Assembly: GCF_002087335.1 (NCBI RefSeq)
Contig: NZ_MWVJ01000078.1
Span: 1-39,074 of the forward strand
Source: Pseudophaeobacter leonis
Lineage (GTDB): Bacteria; Pseudomonadota; Alphaproteobacteria; Rhodobacterales; Rhodobacteraceae
Length of the DNA: 39,074 nt
Direction of reading: 5' to 3'
Shown in pieces: positions 18,399-26,381 of this stretch. Position numbers and translations under genes: made by a program. Positions within the stretch are counted from its first letter, which is position 1. Each line of letters opens with the position of its first letter. The notes beneath the pieces are model-generated. The model did no database searches. It had not been told where the DNA came from and was given only the letters and a program-made list of their open reading frames with translations.

Positions 18399-18602
18399 CC
18401 CATGCTCTCCTTTGCCTCGGCAATTCGCTCACCCAGATAGCTTGGATTGGCCAAGAGGTGCAAGTGCGGCAATAGAACGTCTCAATGGGACATCCCCAAA
18501 AGAAATCAAAAAACGCCCTTGAAATGCATATTCGGCATGAAACTGCCACGCAACATCAATGCCCGCACCCGAAACAGGATATCCGAGGCAGCCGCATCTG
18601 AA

Positions 18603-18642
18603 GGGCGGCGCGCAAACCCTGACAGGGTACAGCCGCCGCCCC
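18603..18642 (-). terminator. GC-rich hairpin after the HisA-like gene
   Basis: GGGCGGCG and CGCCGCCC arms lie around 18603-18642, a stable hairpin. On the - strand only TT follows, so it may attenuate or protect rather than terminate. fabF lies 200 bases further on. Confidence 0.4.
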
Positions 18643-18661
18643 GCGTCCTTTTTAGATTTCG

Positions 18662-19404
18662 TCAGATAAATTCAGCAACTTGCTCCGGTTGCGGCTGCGC
18701 CACCTCCAGGGCCTGCTGCAGGGTCAGGCTTTTGCGGAACAAGGCCCGCCCGACCAGGGCACCAGAGATATTAGGCAGGTATTTCAGCCGCGCAATATCG
18801 TCGACGCTGCGGACAACGCCACTGGCAATCACCGGCGATCGGGCCTCAGCGGCAAGGCCCGAAATCAAGCCAAGCTGCGCCTCCAGATCTGACATGTCAC
18901 TGTCGATATCTGTCACGATGATTCCTGCAAAGGACGCAGCTCCAAAAGCCGCGATGTAGCCTGTCGGCTCAACGCCCCTGCCCTGAGCCAGCCTTCGGTC
19001 ATCACCTGCCCCTGCCAGACGTCAACCGCCAGAACAATCTGATCGGGATGCTGCTTTGCCAGCTCGGCCACCAGCGAGGGGTCCAGCGCCGCGAGGGTCC
19101 CGACCACGACACGGCCTGCGCCCTTGTCTATCCAGCTCTCGACGGTCTCACGGCTGCGGATCCCGCCGCCCAGCTGAACCGGAATGCCAACCGTGCGGAT
19201 AATCTCTTCGATCAATGCGGTATTGCTGTCATCGCCTTTGATGGCATTGAAATCCGTCAAATGCATCCATTCGGCGCCAGCAGCCGCAAATTCCTTTGCT
19301 TTCTCAACCGGGTCCACATGCCAGATCATGGGCTCGTCCAGTCGTCCCTTTTCCAGGGTGACACAGCGCCCGTCTAGCAATTCCATTGTCGGATAGATCA
19401 TCAT
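18662..19404 (-). pseudogene. HisA-family (phosphoribosyl isomerase-like) TIM-barrel protein, one frameshift
   Basis: About 247 residues when read across one missing base near 18964-18968. Restoring a C after GCGTTGAGC gives ALSPTGYIAAFGAASFAGIIVTDIDSD. The HisA/HisF barrel is clear (GAEWMHLTDFNAIKGDD, GIPVQLGGGIRSRETVESWIDKGAGRVVVGT, QIVLAVDVWQGQV, SPVIASGVVRSVDDIARL, GALVGRALF). It differs from ordinary HisA at the first strand: PTMELLDG stands where HisA has PAIDLKDG, so the catalytic Asp is Glu. Its location is inside a fatty-acid cluster, away from other his genes. It is therefore probably a paralogue with another substrate rather than the histidine enzyme. It has its own RBS (GGAGGG) upstream of ATG 19404. 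Confidence 0.85.
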
Positions 19405-19500
19405 CGCCTTAGCCCTCCGGGTTGCTCAACCTTTGCACGATAGCACAGTTTTGCGCATCGTAGGGAAAGCATCCTCCAGACAGCAGGAAGATGAGAGACG

Positions 19501-19531
19501 CAAAACGGCGCTTCCCCAGTGGAAAGCGCCG
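19501..19531 (-). terminator. Terminator after acpP
   Basis: CGGCGCTTTCC and GGAAGCGCCG pair (one bulge) around ACTGG on the - strand, followed by TTTTGCG. It lies 30 bases past the acpP stop, so the HisA-like gene probably has its own promoter or depends on read-through. Confidence 0.7.
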
Positions 19532-19561
19532 CTCTTGTAATCACATTGCTGTGACGTCGAC

Positions 19562-19795
19562 TTAGGAAGCTTCGGTGATGAACTTCACAGCGTCGCCGAA
19601 TGTCTGGATCGTTTCGGCCGCATCATCAGGGATTTCGATGCCGAACTCTTCTTCAAAGGCCATGACCAGCTCAACTGTGTCCAGGCTGTCTGCGCCCAGA
19701 TCGTCGATGAAGGACGCGGTTTCGGTCACTTTATCTTCTTCAACACCCAGGTGCTCTACAACGATCTTTTTTACGCGGTCTGCGACGTCGCTCAT
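19562..19795 (-). CDS. acpP: Acyl carrier protein
   Basis: 77 residues from ATG 19795 ([18 protein letters not shown]), preceded by GAGGAAATGAC. Acidic four-helix protein that carries growing acyl chains on 4'-phosphopantetheine, attached to Ser in [26 protein letters not shown]. An in-frame extension upstream to 19930 is not homologous to ACP and is rejected. It lies between fabG and the HisA-like gene. Strong, unusual leader hairpin at 19840-19876. Intact. Confidence 0.98.
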   Translation of the reverse strand: MSDVADRVKKIVVEHLGVEEDKVTETASFIDDLGADSLDTVELVMAFEEEFGIEIPDDAAETIQTFGDAVKFITEAS

Positions 19796-20222
19796 GTCAT
19801 TTCCTCGTTCTTCAGGGCAGATTGCCCGGTTTTGCCCTTGCCCGCTTGGGGTGGCGTGATTTTGCCCAAAGCGGGCGGTTCTGTTCTCGTAGACGAGAAC
19901 TGCCCGATCGCAGCCTCCAGAAGGAAACAACGTCAGGACCGATATGAGCCGCCTATAACACAGACCAGCGCAGAGGCAAATGGTTTCGCACCTGTCCCGG
20001 CTTTCGCTGCGCTACGCATTTGGGCGCCCCTGTTGAGCAGATGGCGCCAAGGCAACCTCTTCGCAAGGGACCGCCTCAGCTTATTGTCAGACCTCATTGA
20101 TATAAAGCCTTTATTTGCGAAATATCAGTGACAGGCAGGCCTGCACCCCATTTGTTTTTGACGCAAACACTACAGGCGGCTTTTGACATGTCGCGGTGGT
20201 GTGAATTTCCTGCCACCAGGGG
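19796..20222. other. Spacer between fabG and acpP
   Basis: 427 bases with no supported gene. It holds the acpP leader, including a GC-rich inverted repeat (GCCCGCTTGGG at 19840-19850 with CCCAAAGCGGGC at 19865-19876) about 45 bases before the ACP start, and presumably the acpP promoter. Confidence 0.6.
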
Positions 20223-20958
20223 CTACAGCATTGCCATGCCACCATTCACATGCAGGGTCGTGCCGGTGACATAGGCTGCTTCAGGGCTGGCGAGATAAAG
20301 AACCGCAGCTGCGATTTCCTTCGAATCTCCCATCCGCGCCGCCGGGATCTGGGTCAGGATCGCGTCTTTTTGCGCGTCGTTAAGCTTTTCAGTCATGGCG
20401 GTGGCGATAAACCCGGGGGCAACCGCGTTTACGGTGATGCCCCGATTGGCGATTTCATAGGCCAGAGATTTTGTCATCCCAACCATACCGGCCTTGAGGC
20501 GGCATAGTTTGCCTGACCGGGGTTGCCTGTCGCGCCCACAACCGAGGAAATATTGATAATCCGGCCCCAGCGCGCTTTCATCATACCGCGCACAACGCCG
20601 CGACACAGGCGCATGGTGGAGGTGAGGTTCACGTCCAAAACGCTCTGCCATTCCTCATCCTTCATCCGCATGAAAAGATTGTCCTTGGTAATACCGGCGT
20701 TGTTGACCAGAATATCGACCCGTCCCATAGCAGCAGCCGCCTGCTTTGGCAGCGCCTCAACCGCGTCGGCGTCGCTCAGATTGCAGGTCAGCACATGGGC
20801 GCGTTCGCCCAGCTCGTCGGCCAGGGCCTGCAAAGGTGCCTCACGCGTGCCCGAAAGCGCCACTGTGGCGCCTGCGGCATGCAAAGCGCGGGCAATGTCA
20901 CCGCCGATGCCACCAGAGCCCCGGTGATCAAGGCTGTTTTGCCGGTCAAATCAAACAT
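20223..20958 (-). pseudogene. fabG: 3-oxoacyl-ACP reductase, with two frameshifts
   Basis: NADPH-dependent reductase of fatty-acid elongation, SDR family, about 245 residues when repaired. The start ATG 20958 (MFDLTGKTALITGA) has AGAGGA upstream. The first missing base is near 20915-20919, inside the cofactor motif TGASGGIG. The second is near 20494-20498, exactly at the Lys of the catalytic YxxxK (NYAASKAGMVGMTKSL). Other signatures are intact: ILVNNAGITKDNLFMRMKDEEWQ, IINISSVVGATGNPGQANY, ITVNAVAPGFIATAMT and YVTGTTLHVNGGMAML. Both lesions destroy active-site motifs, and FabG is normally essential, so sequence error or another fabG copy is required. Confidence 0.92.
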
Positions 20959-21039
20959 ATCAATTCCTCTACTTCAGAGTGCGCACCGCGAAGAGCACAT
21001 CCTGCATCTTCGCGGCACTGGTATTTCAACGGTTTTGGA

Positions 21040-21972
21040 TCAGGCGCTTTTGGCTGCGGCGACGTCTTCGGGAGTGCCAAACTGACGGCTGCTCAAGCTG
21101 CGGTCGATCTTGCGGATCATCCCCGAAAGCGCCTTGCCTGCGCCGATCTCCCAAAACTCTGTCACGCCCTTGGCCGCCATCACCTGCACGCTTTCGCGCC
21201 AGCGCACCGAGCCTGTGACCTGTTCCACCAAAAGCTGGCGAATCTCGGCCGGATCGCTCACGGCATCAGCGCGAACATTGGCAATCAGCGGCACAGCGGG
21301 GGTCTTGATCTCAACCGCGGCCAGCGCCTCGGCCATCACGTCGGCGGCCGGCTGCATCAGGGCGCAATGGAACGGTGCGCTGACCGGCAGCATCACGGCC
21401 CGCTTGGCGCCCTTTTCCTTTGCAATCACCGCCGCACGTTCAACAGCTGCTTTAGTGCCGGAAACCACGACCTGAGTCGGATCATTATCATTGGCCGCCT
21501 GGCAAACCTCGCCCTGTGCGGCCTCAAGCGCAACCGCGCGCACGGCCTCAAGGTCGAGCCCCAGGATCGCAGCCATAGCGCCCTCGCCCACCGGCACAGC
21601 ACTTTGCATCGCCTGACCACGGGTGCGCAACAGACGGGCGGTGTCGGCAACAGAAATCGCGCCGGCCGCGGCCAGAGCCGAATACTCCCCAAGAGAGTGG
21701 CCAGCAACAAAGGCGGCCTGCTCAATCGAAACCCCTTCGGCCTCATGCGCGCGCTTGGCTGCCATTGAGGTCGCCATCAAGGCGGGCTGGGCATTTTGCG
21801 TGAGGGTCAGCGTTTCGATATCCCCCTCCCAGATCAATGTGCTGAGGCTCTCTCCCAGGGCCGCATCGACCTCGTCAAAGATCGCCTTGGCCGCTGGATA
21901 GGCTGCGGCCAGGGCCTGGCCCATTCCAAAAGCCTGGGCACCCTGCCCCGGAAATACAAATGCAAGTGTCAT
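21040..21972 (-). CDS. fabD: Malonyl-CoA:ACP transacylase
   Basis: 310 residues from ATG 21972 (MTLAFVFPGQGAQAFGMG), chosen because GAGGG lies 5 bases upstream. The ATG at 21984 lacks a spaced RBS. Loads malonyl onto ACP for fatty-acid synthesis. The active Ser is in GHSLGEYSALAAAG and the His in SAPFHCALMQPAA. QNAQPALMATS and EIGAGKALSGMIRKI are also family marks. It is the first gene of the fabD-fabG-acpP cluster on the - strand, 81 bases ahead of fabG. Intact. Confidence 0.96.
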   Translation of the reverse strand: MTLAFVFPGQGAQAFGMGQALAAAYPAAKAIFDEVDAALGESLSTLIWEGDIETLTLTQNAQPALMATSMAAKRAHEAEGVSIEQAAFVAGHSLGEYSALAAAGAISVADTARLLRTRGQAMQSAVPVGEGAMAAILGLDLEAVRAVALEAAQGEVCQAANDNDPTQVVVSGTKAAVERAAVIAKEKGAKRAVMLPVSAPFHCALMQPAADVMAEALAAVEIKTPAVPLIANVRADAVSDPAEIRQLLVEQVTGSVRWRESVQVMAAKGVTEFWEIGAGKALSGMIRKIDRSLSSRQFGTPEDVAAAKSA

Positions 21973-22033
21973 TAAGGCCCTCATCCTTCGCTGCCATTTG
22001 CCCCGGGTTTAGACGCAGTGGCCCTAGCGCACA

Positions 22034-22057
22034 AGAGAACTGGCGAGAGAACTGGCG
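22034..22057. repeat. 12-bp perfect tandem duplication upstream of fabD
   Basis: AGAGAACTGGCG occurs twice in a row (22034-22045, 22046-22057) in the spacer between fabD and the divergent b561 gene. Confidence 0.85.
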
Positions 22058-22239
22058 AAGGAACCTGCACTGCCACCATCCAAAGCGACGATGTCTTTGT
22101 CCTCTCACAGAGACAGCCGCCAGGGCTTTCAGGTCACGCACAAGTCCTGTTCAGAAACTGACAAAGGTTGCCATTGCATGGCCCTGACTGATGGCTAGGT
22201 TGAATTCATCCCTTATGCCTGCACAAGGAAACCTCCCCA

Positions 22240-23526
22240 GTGCCCGTCAACAACACATTTTCCAGCTACGGCAGCGTCACAAAGACGTTTCACTGGCTCT
22301 CTGCTCTTTTGCTGATTTCCGCGTTCATTCTTGGCCTGTTTGCCAATAACCTCGCTCATGAGATCCAGAGCACCAGTTTTGATGGCGCCCCCGAGACAAT
22401 TTCGCGCGCCGTGCTGCTGTTCTCGTTGCACAAGACAATCGGGCTTGCGGCGTTTTTCACCGCCCTTGGCCGAATCCTCTGGGCCATTGGACAGCCCAAG
22501 CCCGGACTGCTGCACCCCGAAAACAAACCCCAGGCCCTGGCGGCCGAAGTGGTGCATTGGGTGCTGTATGGCGCCATGGTGGCCGTGCCGCTGACGGGCT
22601 GGATCCATCATGCTGCGACGACAGGCTTTGCGCCCATCTGGTGGCCTTTTGGTCAGGACCTGCCGTTTGTTGCGAAATCAGAGGCCGTCGCAGCCCTGTT
22701 TGGCACCCTGCATTGGATCGCAGGCAAAGCCCTTATGATCACCTTCTTTTTGCATGTTGCAGGCGCTCTCAAACACGTGGTCATTGATCGCGACGCAACG
22801 CTGCGGCGCATGCTGCCGGGATCCGCTGAGCTGCCCAAGCCACCGGCGCAAAAACACAGCACTGTTCCTGCAGCCCTCGCACTGGTGCTCTGGGCCGGGC
22901 TGTTTGTGACCGGAACTCTATTGGCCCAACAGTCTGGTGGCCACGCCGATCACAACCCAGCCATCGCGCAGGGTGACGTCGGCGCAAACGCAACGCAGAG
23001 CGCACAAGCCACAGCGCAATCCAGTGGCGACAGATCAAATGACGCAAACTGGAGTGTGGAAAGCGGCACGCTTGGCCTCACCATTCAACAAATGGGCAGC
23101 GGCGTCAGTGGCGCCTTTGCCAATTGGAGCGCCGACATCCAGTTTGACGATCCAGACGCCCCCGGCCCCGCCGGAACAGTTGTGGTCGAGATCGACATTG
23201 CCTCCCTCAGCCTTGGCTCGGTGACGGACCAGGCCATGGGGCCGGACTATTTTGATAGCGCCAAATATCCAACTGCCCGCTATGAGGCGCGGCTTGAAAA
23301 GCTGGCCACTGGCTATCAGGCCGTGGGCGATCTTACCCTTCGCGACAAAAGCCTGCCCCTGACGCTGCCCTTCTCGCTGGTTTTGAAGGGAGACCGCGCT
23401 GAGATGACAGCTCACACAAGCATAAACCGTCTCGATTTTAACATCGGTAAGGGCACCCAAGACGAGGGCACACTGGGCTTTGCTGTAGAGCTGGACATTG
23501 CCCTGACAGCACAGAAATCAAACTGA
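22240..23526 (+). CDS. Cytochrome b561-YceI fusion protein
   Basis: 428 residues from GTG 22240, with AAGGAA upstream. Residues 1-190 are a four-helix cytochrome b561 domain. Candidate haem ligands are the His residues in TKTFHWLSALL, LFSLHKTIGL, VVHWVLYGAM and FFLHVAGALKH. One more helix lies at about 208-228 (ALALVLWAGLFVTGTLL). A low-complexity linker follows (about 230-260), then a YceI lipocalin-like domain (about 262-426: WSVESGTLGLTIQQMGSGVSGAFANWSADIQFD...TAHTSINRLDFNIG). YceI domains bind isoprenoid quinone-like lipids, so a membrane haem protein that exchanges electrons with a quinone held in the periplasmic domain is plausible. The gene faces a stand-alone YceI gene across a strong hairpin. 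Intact. Confidence 0.88.
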   Translation: MPVNNTFSSYGSVTKTFHWLSALLLISAFILGLFANNLAHEIQSTSFDGAPETISRAVLLFSLHKTIGLAAFFTALGRILWAIGQPKPGLLHPENKPQALAAEVVHWVLYGAMVAVPLTGWIHHAATTGFAPIWWPFGQDLPFVAKSEAVAALFGTLHWIAGKALMITFFLHVAGALKHVVIDRDATLRRMLPGSAELPKPPAQKHSTVPAALALVLWAGLFVTGTLLAQQSGGHADHNPAIAQGDVGANATQSAQATAQSSGDRSNDANWSVESGTLGLTIQQMGSGVSGAFANWSADIQFDDPDAPGPAGTVVVEIDIASLSLGSVTDQAMGPDYFDSAKYPTARYEARLEKLATGYQAVGDLTLRDKSLPLTLPFSLVLKGDRAEMTAHTSINRLDFNIGKGTQDEGTLGFAVELDIALTAQKSN

Positions 23527-23587
23527 TCAGACTGCCATCCCTGCGCCCACACACACGCGCCCAAGTCAAAACTCCGTAACATCAAAA

Positions 23588-23621
23588 CGCGCCCTCTCCA
23601 GGATCTCCTGGAGAGGGCGCG
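23588..23621. terminator. Perfect 16-bp hairpin between convergent genes
   Basis: CGCGCCCTCTCCAGGA pairs perfectly with TCCTGGAGAGGGCGCG around TC. It is followed by TTTT on the - strand but not on +. It probably ends transcription from both sides. Confidence 0.75.
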
Positions 23622-23719
23622 CAGTATTTATCGCCAATTTTGTGGCCAGGTTTGTGGCCCGCTGGGGCCACTATACGCGTAGGCCCCGAAACCTCACTGG
23701 CGCAAGGCGGCCAGACGAC

Positions 23720-23751
23720 AAAAGGCCGCCGCCCTGGGCTGGGCGACGGCC
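23720..23751 (-). terminator. Terminator of the periplasmic YceI gene
   Basis: On the - strand GGCCGTCGCCC and GGGCGGCGGCC pair (one G-T) around AGCCCA and are followed by TTTT. It lies 45 bases beyond the stop of the yceI gene. Confidence 0.75.
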
Positions 23752-23796
23752 GGTATATTTGTCAGCACAGTCAGTGACTGCGACAGAGCCGAAAGG

Positions 23797-24372
23797 TCAC
23801 TCGGCCTTCATTGCCTCAACGGAGATCTGCAGCGACACCTCGTCGCTCACATAGGGGGCGAATTTACCCAGTCCATAGTCAGAGCGCACCAGCGTTGTGG
23901 TGGCGTTGAAACCGGCCCAGGGCTTACCCGCCATTGGGTGATCACCGACCTGATTGAGGGTTGCGTCCAGCACAACAGATTTGGTCACGCCATTCAGCGT
24001 GAGATCACCAGTGATTTTGGCGGTCTTGTCGCCGGTCACCTCGATCTTGGTGGACTTAAACGTGATCTGCTCGTCGCCGGCCGCGCCAAAGAAATCCTTG
24101 GACATGAAGTGGTCAAACCGCGCTTCCCAGCCAGTGAACATCGAATTCAGAGGCATGGAGACTGAAACGCTGGAATTGGCAGGCGCGTCCTGGTCAAACA
24201 TGATTTCGCCGGAGAAACCCGAGAACATGCCCCAGGATGTGGAGAAACCAAGGTGGTTATAGTTGAACACCACCTGGCTATGGCTGGAGTCCAACACATA
24301 TTTTTCGGGTGCAGCCATGGCTGCGGATGCGCTCAGACCTGCAAGTGCTGCAGCGAAAAGGATCTTTTTCAT
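23797..24372 (-). CDS. Periplasmic YceI-like protein
   Basis: 191 residues from ATG 24372, with GGAG upstream. The signal peptide is MKKILFAAALAGLSASAAMA, cleaved before APEKY. One YceI domain follows: YVLDSSHSQVVFNYNHLGFSTSWGMFSGFSGEI, FDHFMSKDFFGAAGDEQITFKSTKIE, GDLTLNGVTKSVVLDATL, LVRSDYGLGKFAPYVSDEVSLQISVEA. The family binds polyprenyl-type lipids in the periplasm; the physiological role is unclear. It is convergent with the b561-YceI fusion and may share its ligand. Intact. Confidence 0.92.
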   Translation of the reverse strand: MKKILFAAALAGLSASAAMAAPEKYVLDSSHSQVVFNYNHLGFSTSWGMFSGFSGEIMFDQDAPANSSVSVSMPLNSMFTGWEARFDHFMSKDFFGAAGDEQITFKSTKIEVTGDKTAKITGDLTLNGVTKSVVLDATLNQVGDHPMAGKPWAGFNATTTLVRSDYGLGKFAPYVSDEVSLQISVEAMKAE

Positions 24373-24777
24373 AGGTTTAGGCTCCATTGGACGTGTGTAA
24401 GTTTACAGCTGATCAATTTAGTATGCTGTGAAACTGGGGTCAGACCGGCCAAAAGAAAAGTGATATTTTCCAACATCATCTGTTGAGAAAAGAACAAAGC
24501 CCCTGCGCGGTGACGCCGAGTATTTGTTTTCTTTATGTCTTCCGCCTGTGGCGTCCTGGCACCTCACATTGATGTGATCACGCCTCTTCACTGATCTGCG
24601 ACTTGGAGCAGCTCATCCCCAATCAACGGCCCAAAAAACTGTCGCAAATGGACAGTCTCATGCACATGGACTGTCTCATAAGGACTGTCTCATAAGGGCT
24701 GTCTTATAAGGGCTGTCGCACGAGGAGTATCGCAAGAGGAGTGCGCCGGGTGCTAGGAGAACACCTCAGGAAAAGTG
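24373..24777. other. Spacer between yceI and the unknown membrane protein gene
   Basis: 405 bases with the yceI promoter region, a 14-bp tandem repeat array (24665-24720) and no supported gene. A short open frame at 24253-24486 is antisense to yceI and is not credible. Confidence 0.55.
24665..24720. repeat. 14-bp tandem repeat, about four copies
   Basis: TAAGGACTGTCTCA (24679-24692), TAAGGGCTGTCTTA (24693-24706) and TAAGGGCTGTCGCA (24707-24720), preceded by a partial unit ending at 24678 (GGACTGTCTCA). It lies outside genes. Confidence 0.85.
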
Positions 24778-25346
24778 TCAGCCGAAAATCTGAACATCGC
24801 CGCTCAGCTGATCGCGCAACTGACTGCGTGCCGCAGCGCAGCCGAGTGGAACTTCGAGCAATAAACTGCCATCATTCTCAAACAATTGCACGGACCCATC
24901 GCTCAACCGTGGCACCACCAATGGTGTCATAGCTGCGCCGCAACACGATTTTTGGCCGCCCGTGACTGTCACGGCGCAAAAGCCCGAAGCTCACGACGCA
25001 CCGGATCAAAACAAGCTTCGGGTTGCGTGCGCGGCGTTTTCAGCGTTACCAGCACCACCCCCAGCACAAACAGCAGCACAGAGGCCCCAACCTTCATCCG
25101 GTTGAGCTCGGGATCCAAATCGCCGCCAGAAAACAGCCACAGACCGCTGGCGCTGAGCACCATACCCACACCTAACCCCCGCAGCAGAACCGTGCGAAGA
25201 TGCCAGTTCGCCTTGAAACGCAACACCACGGATATTGCCGTGGCGAAACGGCTGCCTGCAAGAGAACTGCGGTGAAAATTGATGCGGTGCCGTAGTCCGT
25301 ATGTATTGCTTGCATCTGCGAGGGTGGCTTCACTGGATACGTTCAT
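24778..25346 (-). pseudogene. Unknown membrane protein with two frameshifts
   Basis: Product not recognised. Read across two single-base insertions it gives about 189 residues. The extra bases are a G near 24980-24986, after FDPVRRELR, and an A near 24913-24920, after YDTIGGA. Residues 1-50 are hydrophilic. Two membrane helices lie at about 54-72 (GLGVGMVLSASGLWLFSG) and 84-101 (VGASVLLFVLGVVLVTL). The C-terminal part (FDPVRRELRLLRRDSHGRPKIVLRRSYDTIGGA, then RLSDGSVQLFENDGSLLLEVPL) looks like a small beta-rich PH-like module, and I recall similar proteins in roseobacters. The start is ATG 25346. A perfect CtrA box lies 51 bp upstream, so cell-cycle or flagellar-network control is likely. Confidence 0.65.
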
Positions 25347-25396
25347 CTCTTACCTCATTCTATCAGCCCACCGTTTACCGGCGCGGCCTCGTGCTA

Positions 25397-25412
25397 TTAA
25401 CGCTCTGTTAAC
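25397..25412 (+). promoter_or_regulatory. CtrA-type box
   Basis: TTAACGCTCTGTTAAC is an exact TTAA-N7-TTAAC. It lies 51 bp upstream of the membrane protein gene on the - strand and 349 bp before rpsF, so the membrane protein gene is the likelier target. Confidence 0.65.
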
Positions 25413-25518
25413 TACGTTTGACTGGATGAATGCGGCTGCAGTGGGGCAGAAATTGGAAAATTGTCCATATTCCGCCTTTGACTGCCCCCTTTGTCCCCAG
25501 GCCAGTAACCCCCTTTGT

Positions 25519-25554
25519 AAACGCGCCTGCAAACGCATCTGGAAACGTGTCTGG
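25519..25554. repeat. 12-bp imperfect tandem repeat, three copies
   Basis: AAACGCGCCTGC, AAACGCATCTGG and AAACGTGTCTGG in succession, in the leader of the ribosomal protein operon. Confidence 0.7.
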
Positions 25555-25623
25555 TCTTTGCCAGTCCTTTGCAGGTCTGTCCTGAAGCATTTGGCCCGCT
25601 GGAGCGCCGAGGGGCATTTCACC

Positions 25624-25651
25624 TTGCTCTTTACGCAAAAGCCGATATAGG
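25624..25651 (+). promoter_or_regulatory. Possible rpsF promoter
   Basis: TTGCTC, 16 bases, then TATAGG, about 110 bases before the rpsF ATG. It is a reasonable sigma-70-type match but unproven. Confidence 0.35.
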
Positions 25652-25760
25652 GAGCACTCCTTCCGCGACACATCAGATCCGCGCAGACTCTCGTGACAGG
25701 GCAGCGGAAGGTTCAACCGCCCCGTCTATGAAATGCGCCTTGAAAAAAACTGGAGTTCGC

Positions 25761-26115
25761 ATGCCCCTCTATGAGCATGTTATGATTGCGCGTCAGGTCC
25801 TGACCAACTCGCAAGCAGAAGGCCTGATCGAACATTTTCGGTGCCGTATTGGCTGACAACGAAGGTAAGCTCGTTGACAGTGAATACTGGGGCGTCAAAA
25901 CGATGGCCTACAAGATCAACAAAAACCGCAAGGGCCACTATGCCTTCCTGCGCACCGATGCACCTGCAGCGGCTGTACAGGAAATGGAACGCCTGATGCG
26001 CCTGCATGATGACGTGATGCGCGTTCTGACCATCAAGGTCGACGAGCACGCCGAAGGACCCTCGGTTCAGATGCAGAAACGTGACGAACGCGACACCCGT
26101 CGCGAGCGTCGTTGA
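25761..26115 (+). pseudogene. rpsF: 30S ribosomal protein S6, one frameshift
   Basis: S6 binds 16S rRNA with S18. The start is ATG 25761 (MPLYEHVMIARQVL) with GGAG upstream. TTTT at 25835-25838 has one T too many. With TTT the frame reads LIEHFGAVLADNEGKLVDSEYWGVKTMAYKINKNRKGHYAFL and runs to 26115, about 117 residues, the usual length with the basic tail (KRDERDTRRERR). As written, translation stops at TGA 25854-25856 after about 31 residues. S6 is part of a conserved operon with S18 and L9, and a homopolymer miscall is the simplest reading. Confidence 0.93.
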
Positions 26116-26142
26116 TCTAGCTTGAGAAAAGGACGCTAACCC

Positions 26143-26370
26143 AGGGCAGCCAAACCATTTTTCCGCCGTCGCAAAGTGTGCCCCTTCTCGGGCGACAACG
26201 CGCCGAAGATCGATTACAAAGACACCCGTCTTCTGCAGCGCTATGTTTCTGAGCGTGGCAAAATCGTTCCCTCGCGTATCACCGCCGTTTCGGCAAAGAA
26301 GCAGCGTGAACTGGCCCGTGCTATCAAACGCGCCCGCTTCCTCGCCCTGCTGCCTTATGCTGTTAAGTAA
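26143..26370 (+). pseudogene. rpsR: 30S ribosomal protein S18, start codon lost (ATG to AGG)
   Basis: 75 residues. The codon before GCA-GCC-AAA-CCA ([26 protein letters not shown]) is AGG at 26143-26145, where the family has ATG. AAAAGGA lies about 10 bases upstream in the right place. The body is complete ([43 protein letters not shown]). The only downstream start, GTG 26176, would remove the first 11 residues, including the basic RNA-binding segment. The stop TAA overlaps the rplI RBS. Confidence 0.93.
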
Positions 26371-26381
26371 GGAGACCTCAA

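Larger units (their letters stand above)
25347..25760. other. Spacer between the unknown membrane gene and rpsF
   Basis: 414 bases. It contains a CtrA box (25397-25412), a 12-bp tandem repeat (25519-25554) and a possible rpsF promoter (25624-25651). No supported gene. Confidence 0.6.

Noticed and set aside
23642..23854. Small + strand open frame between the b561-YceI and yceI genes
   Set aside because: No RBS, overlaps the yceI terminator and end, and the product looks random (Arg/Pro-rich).
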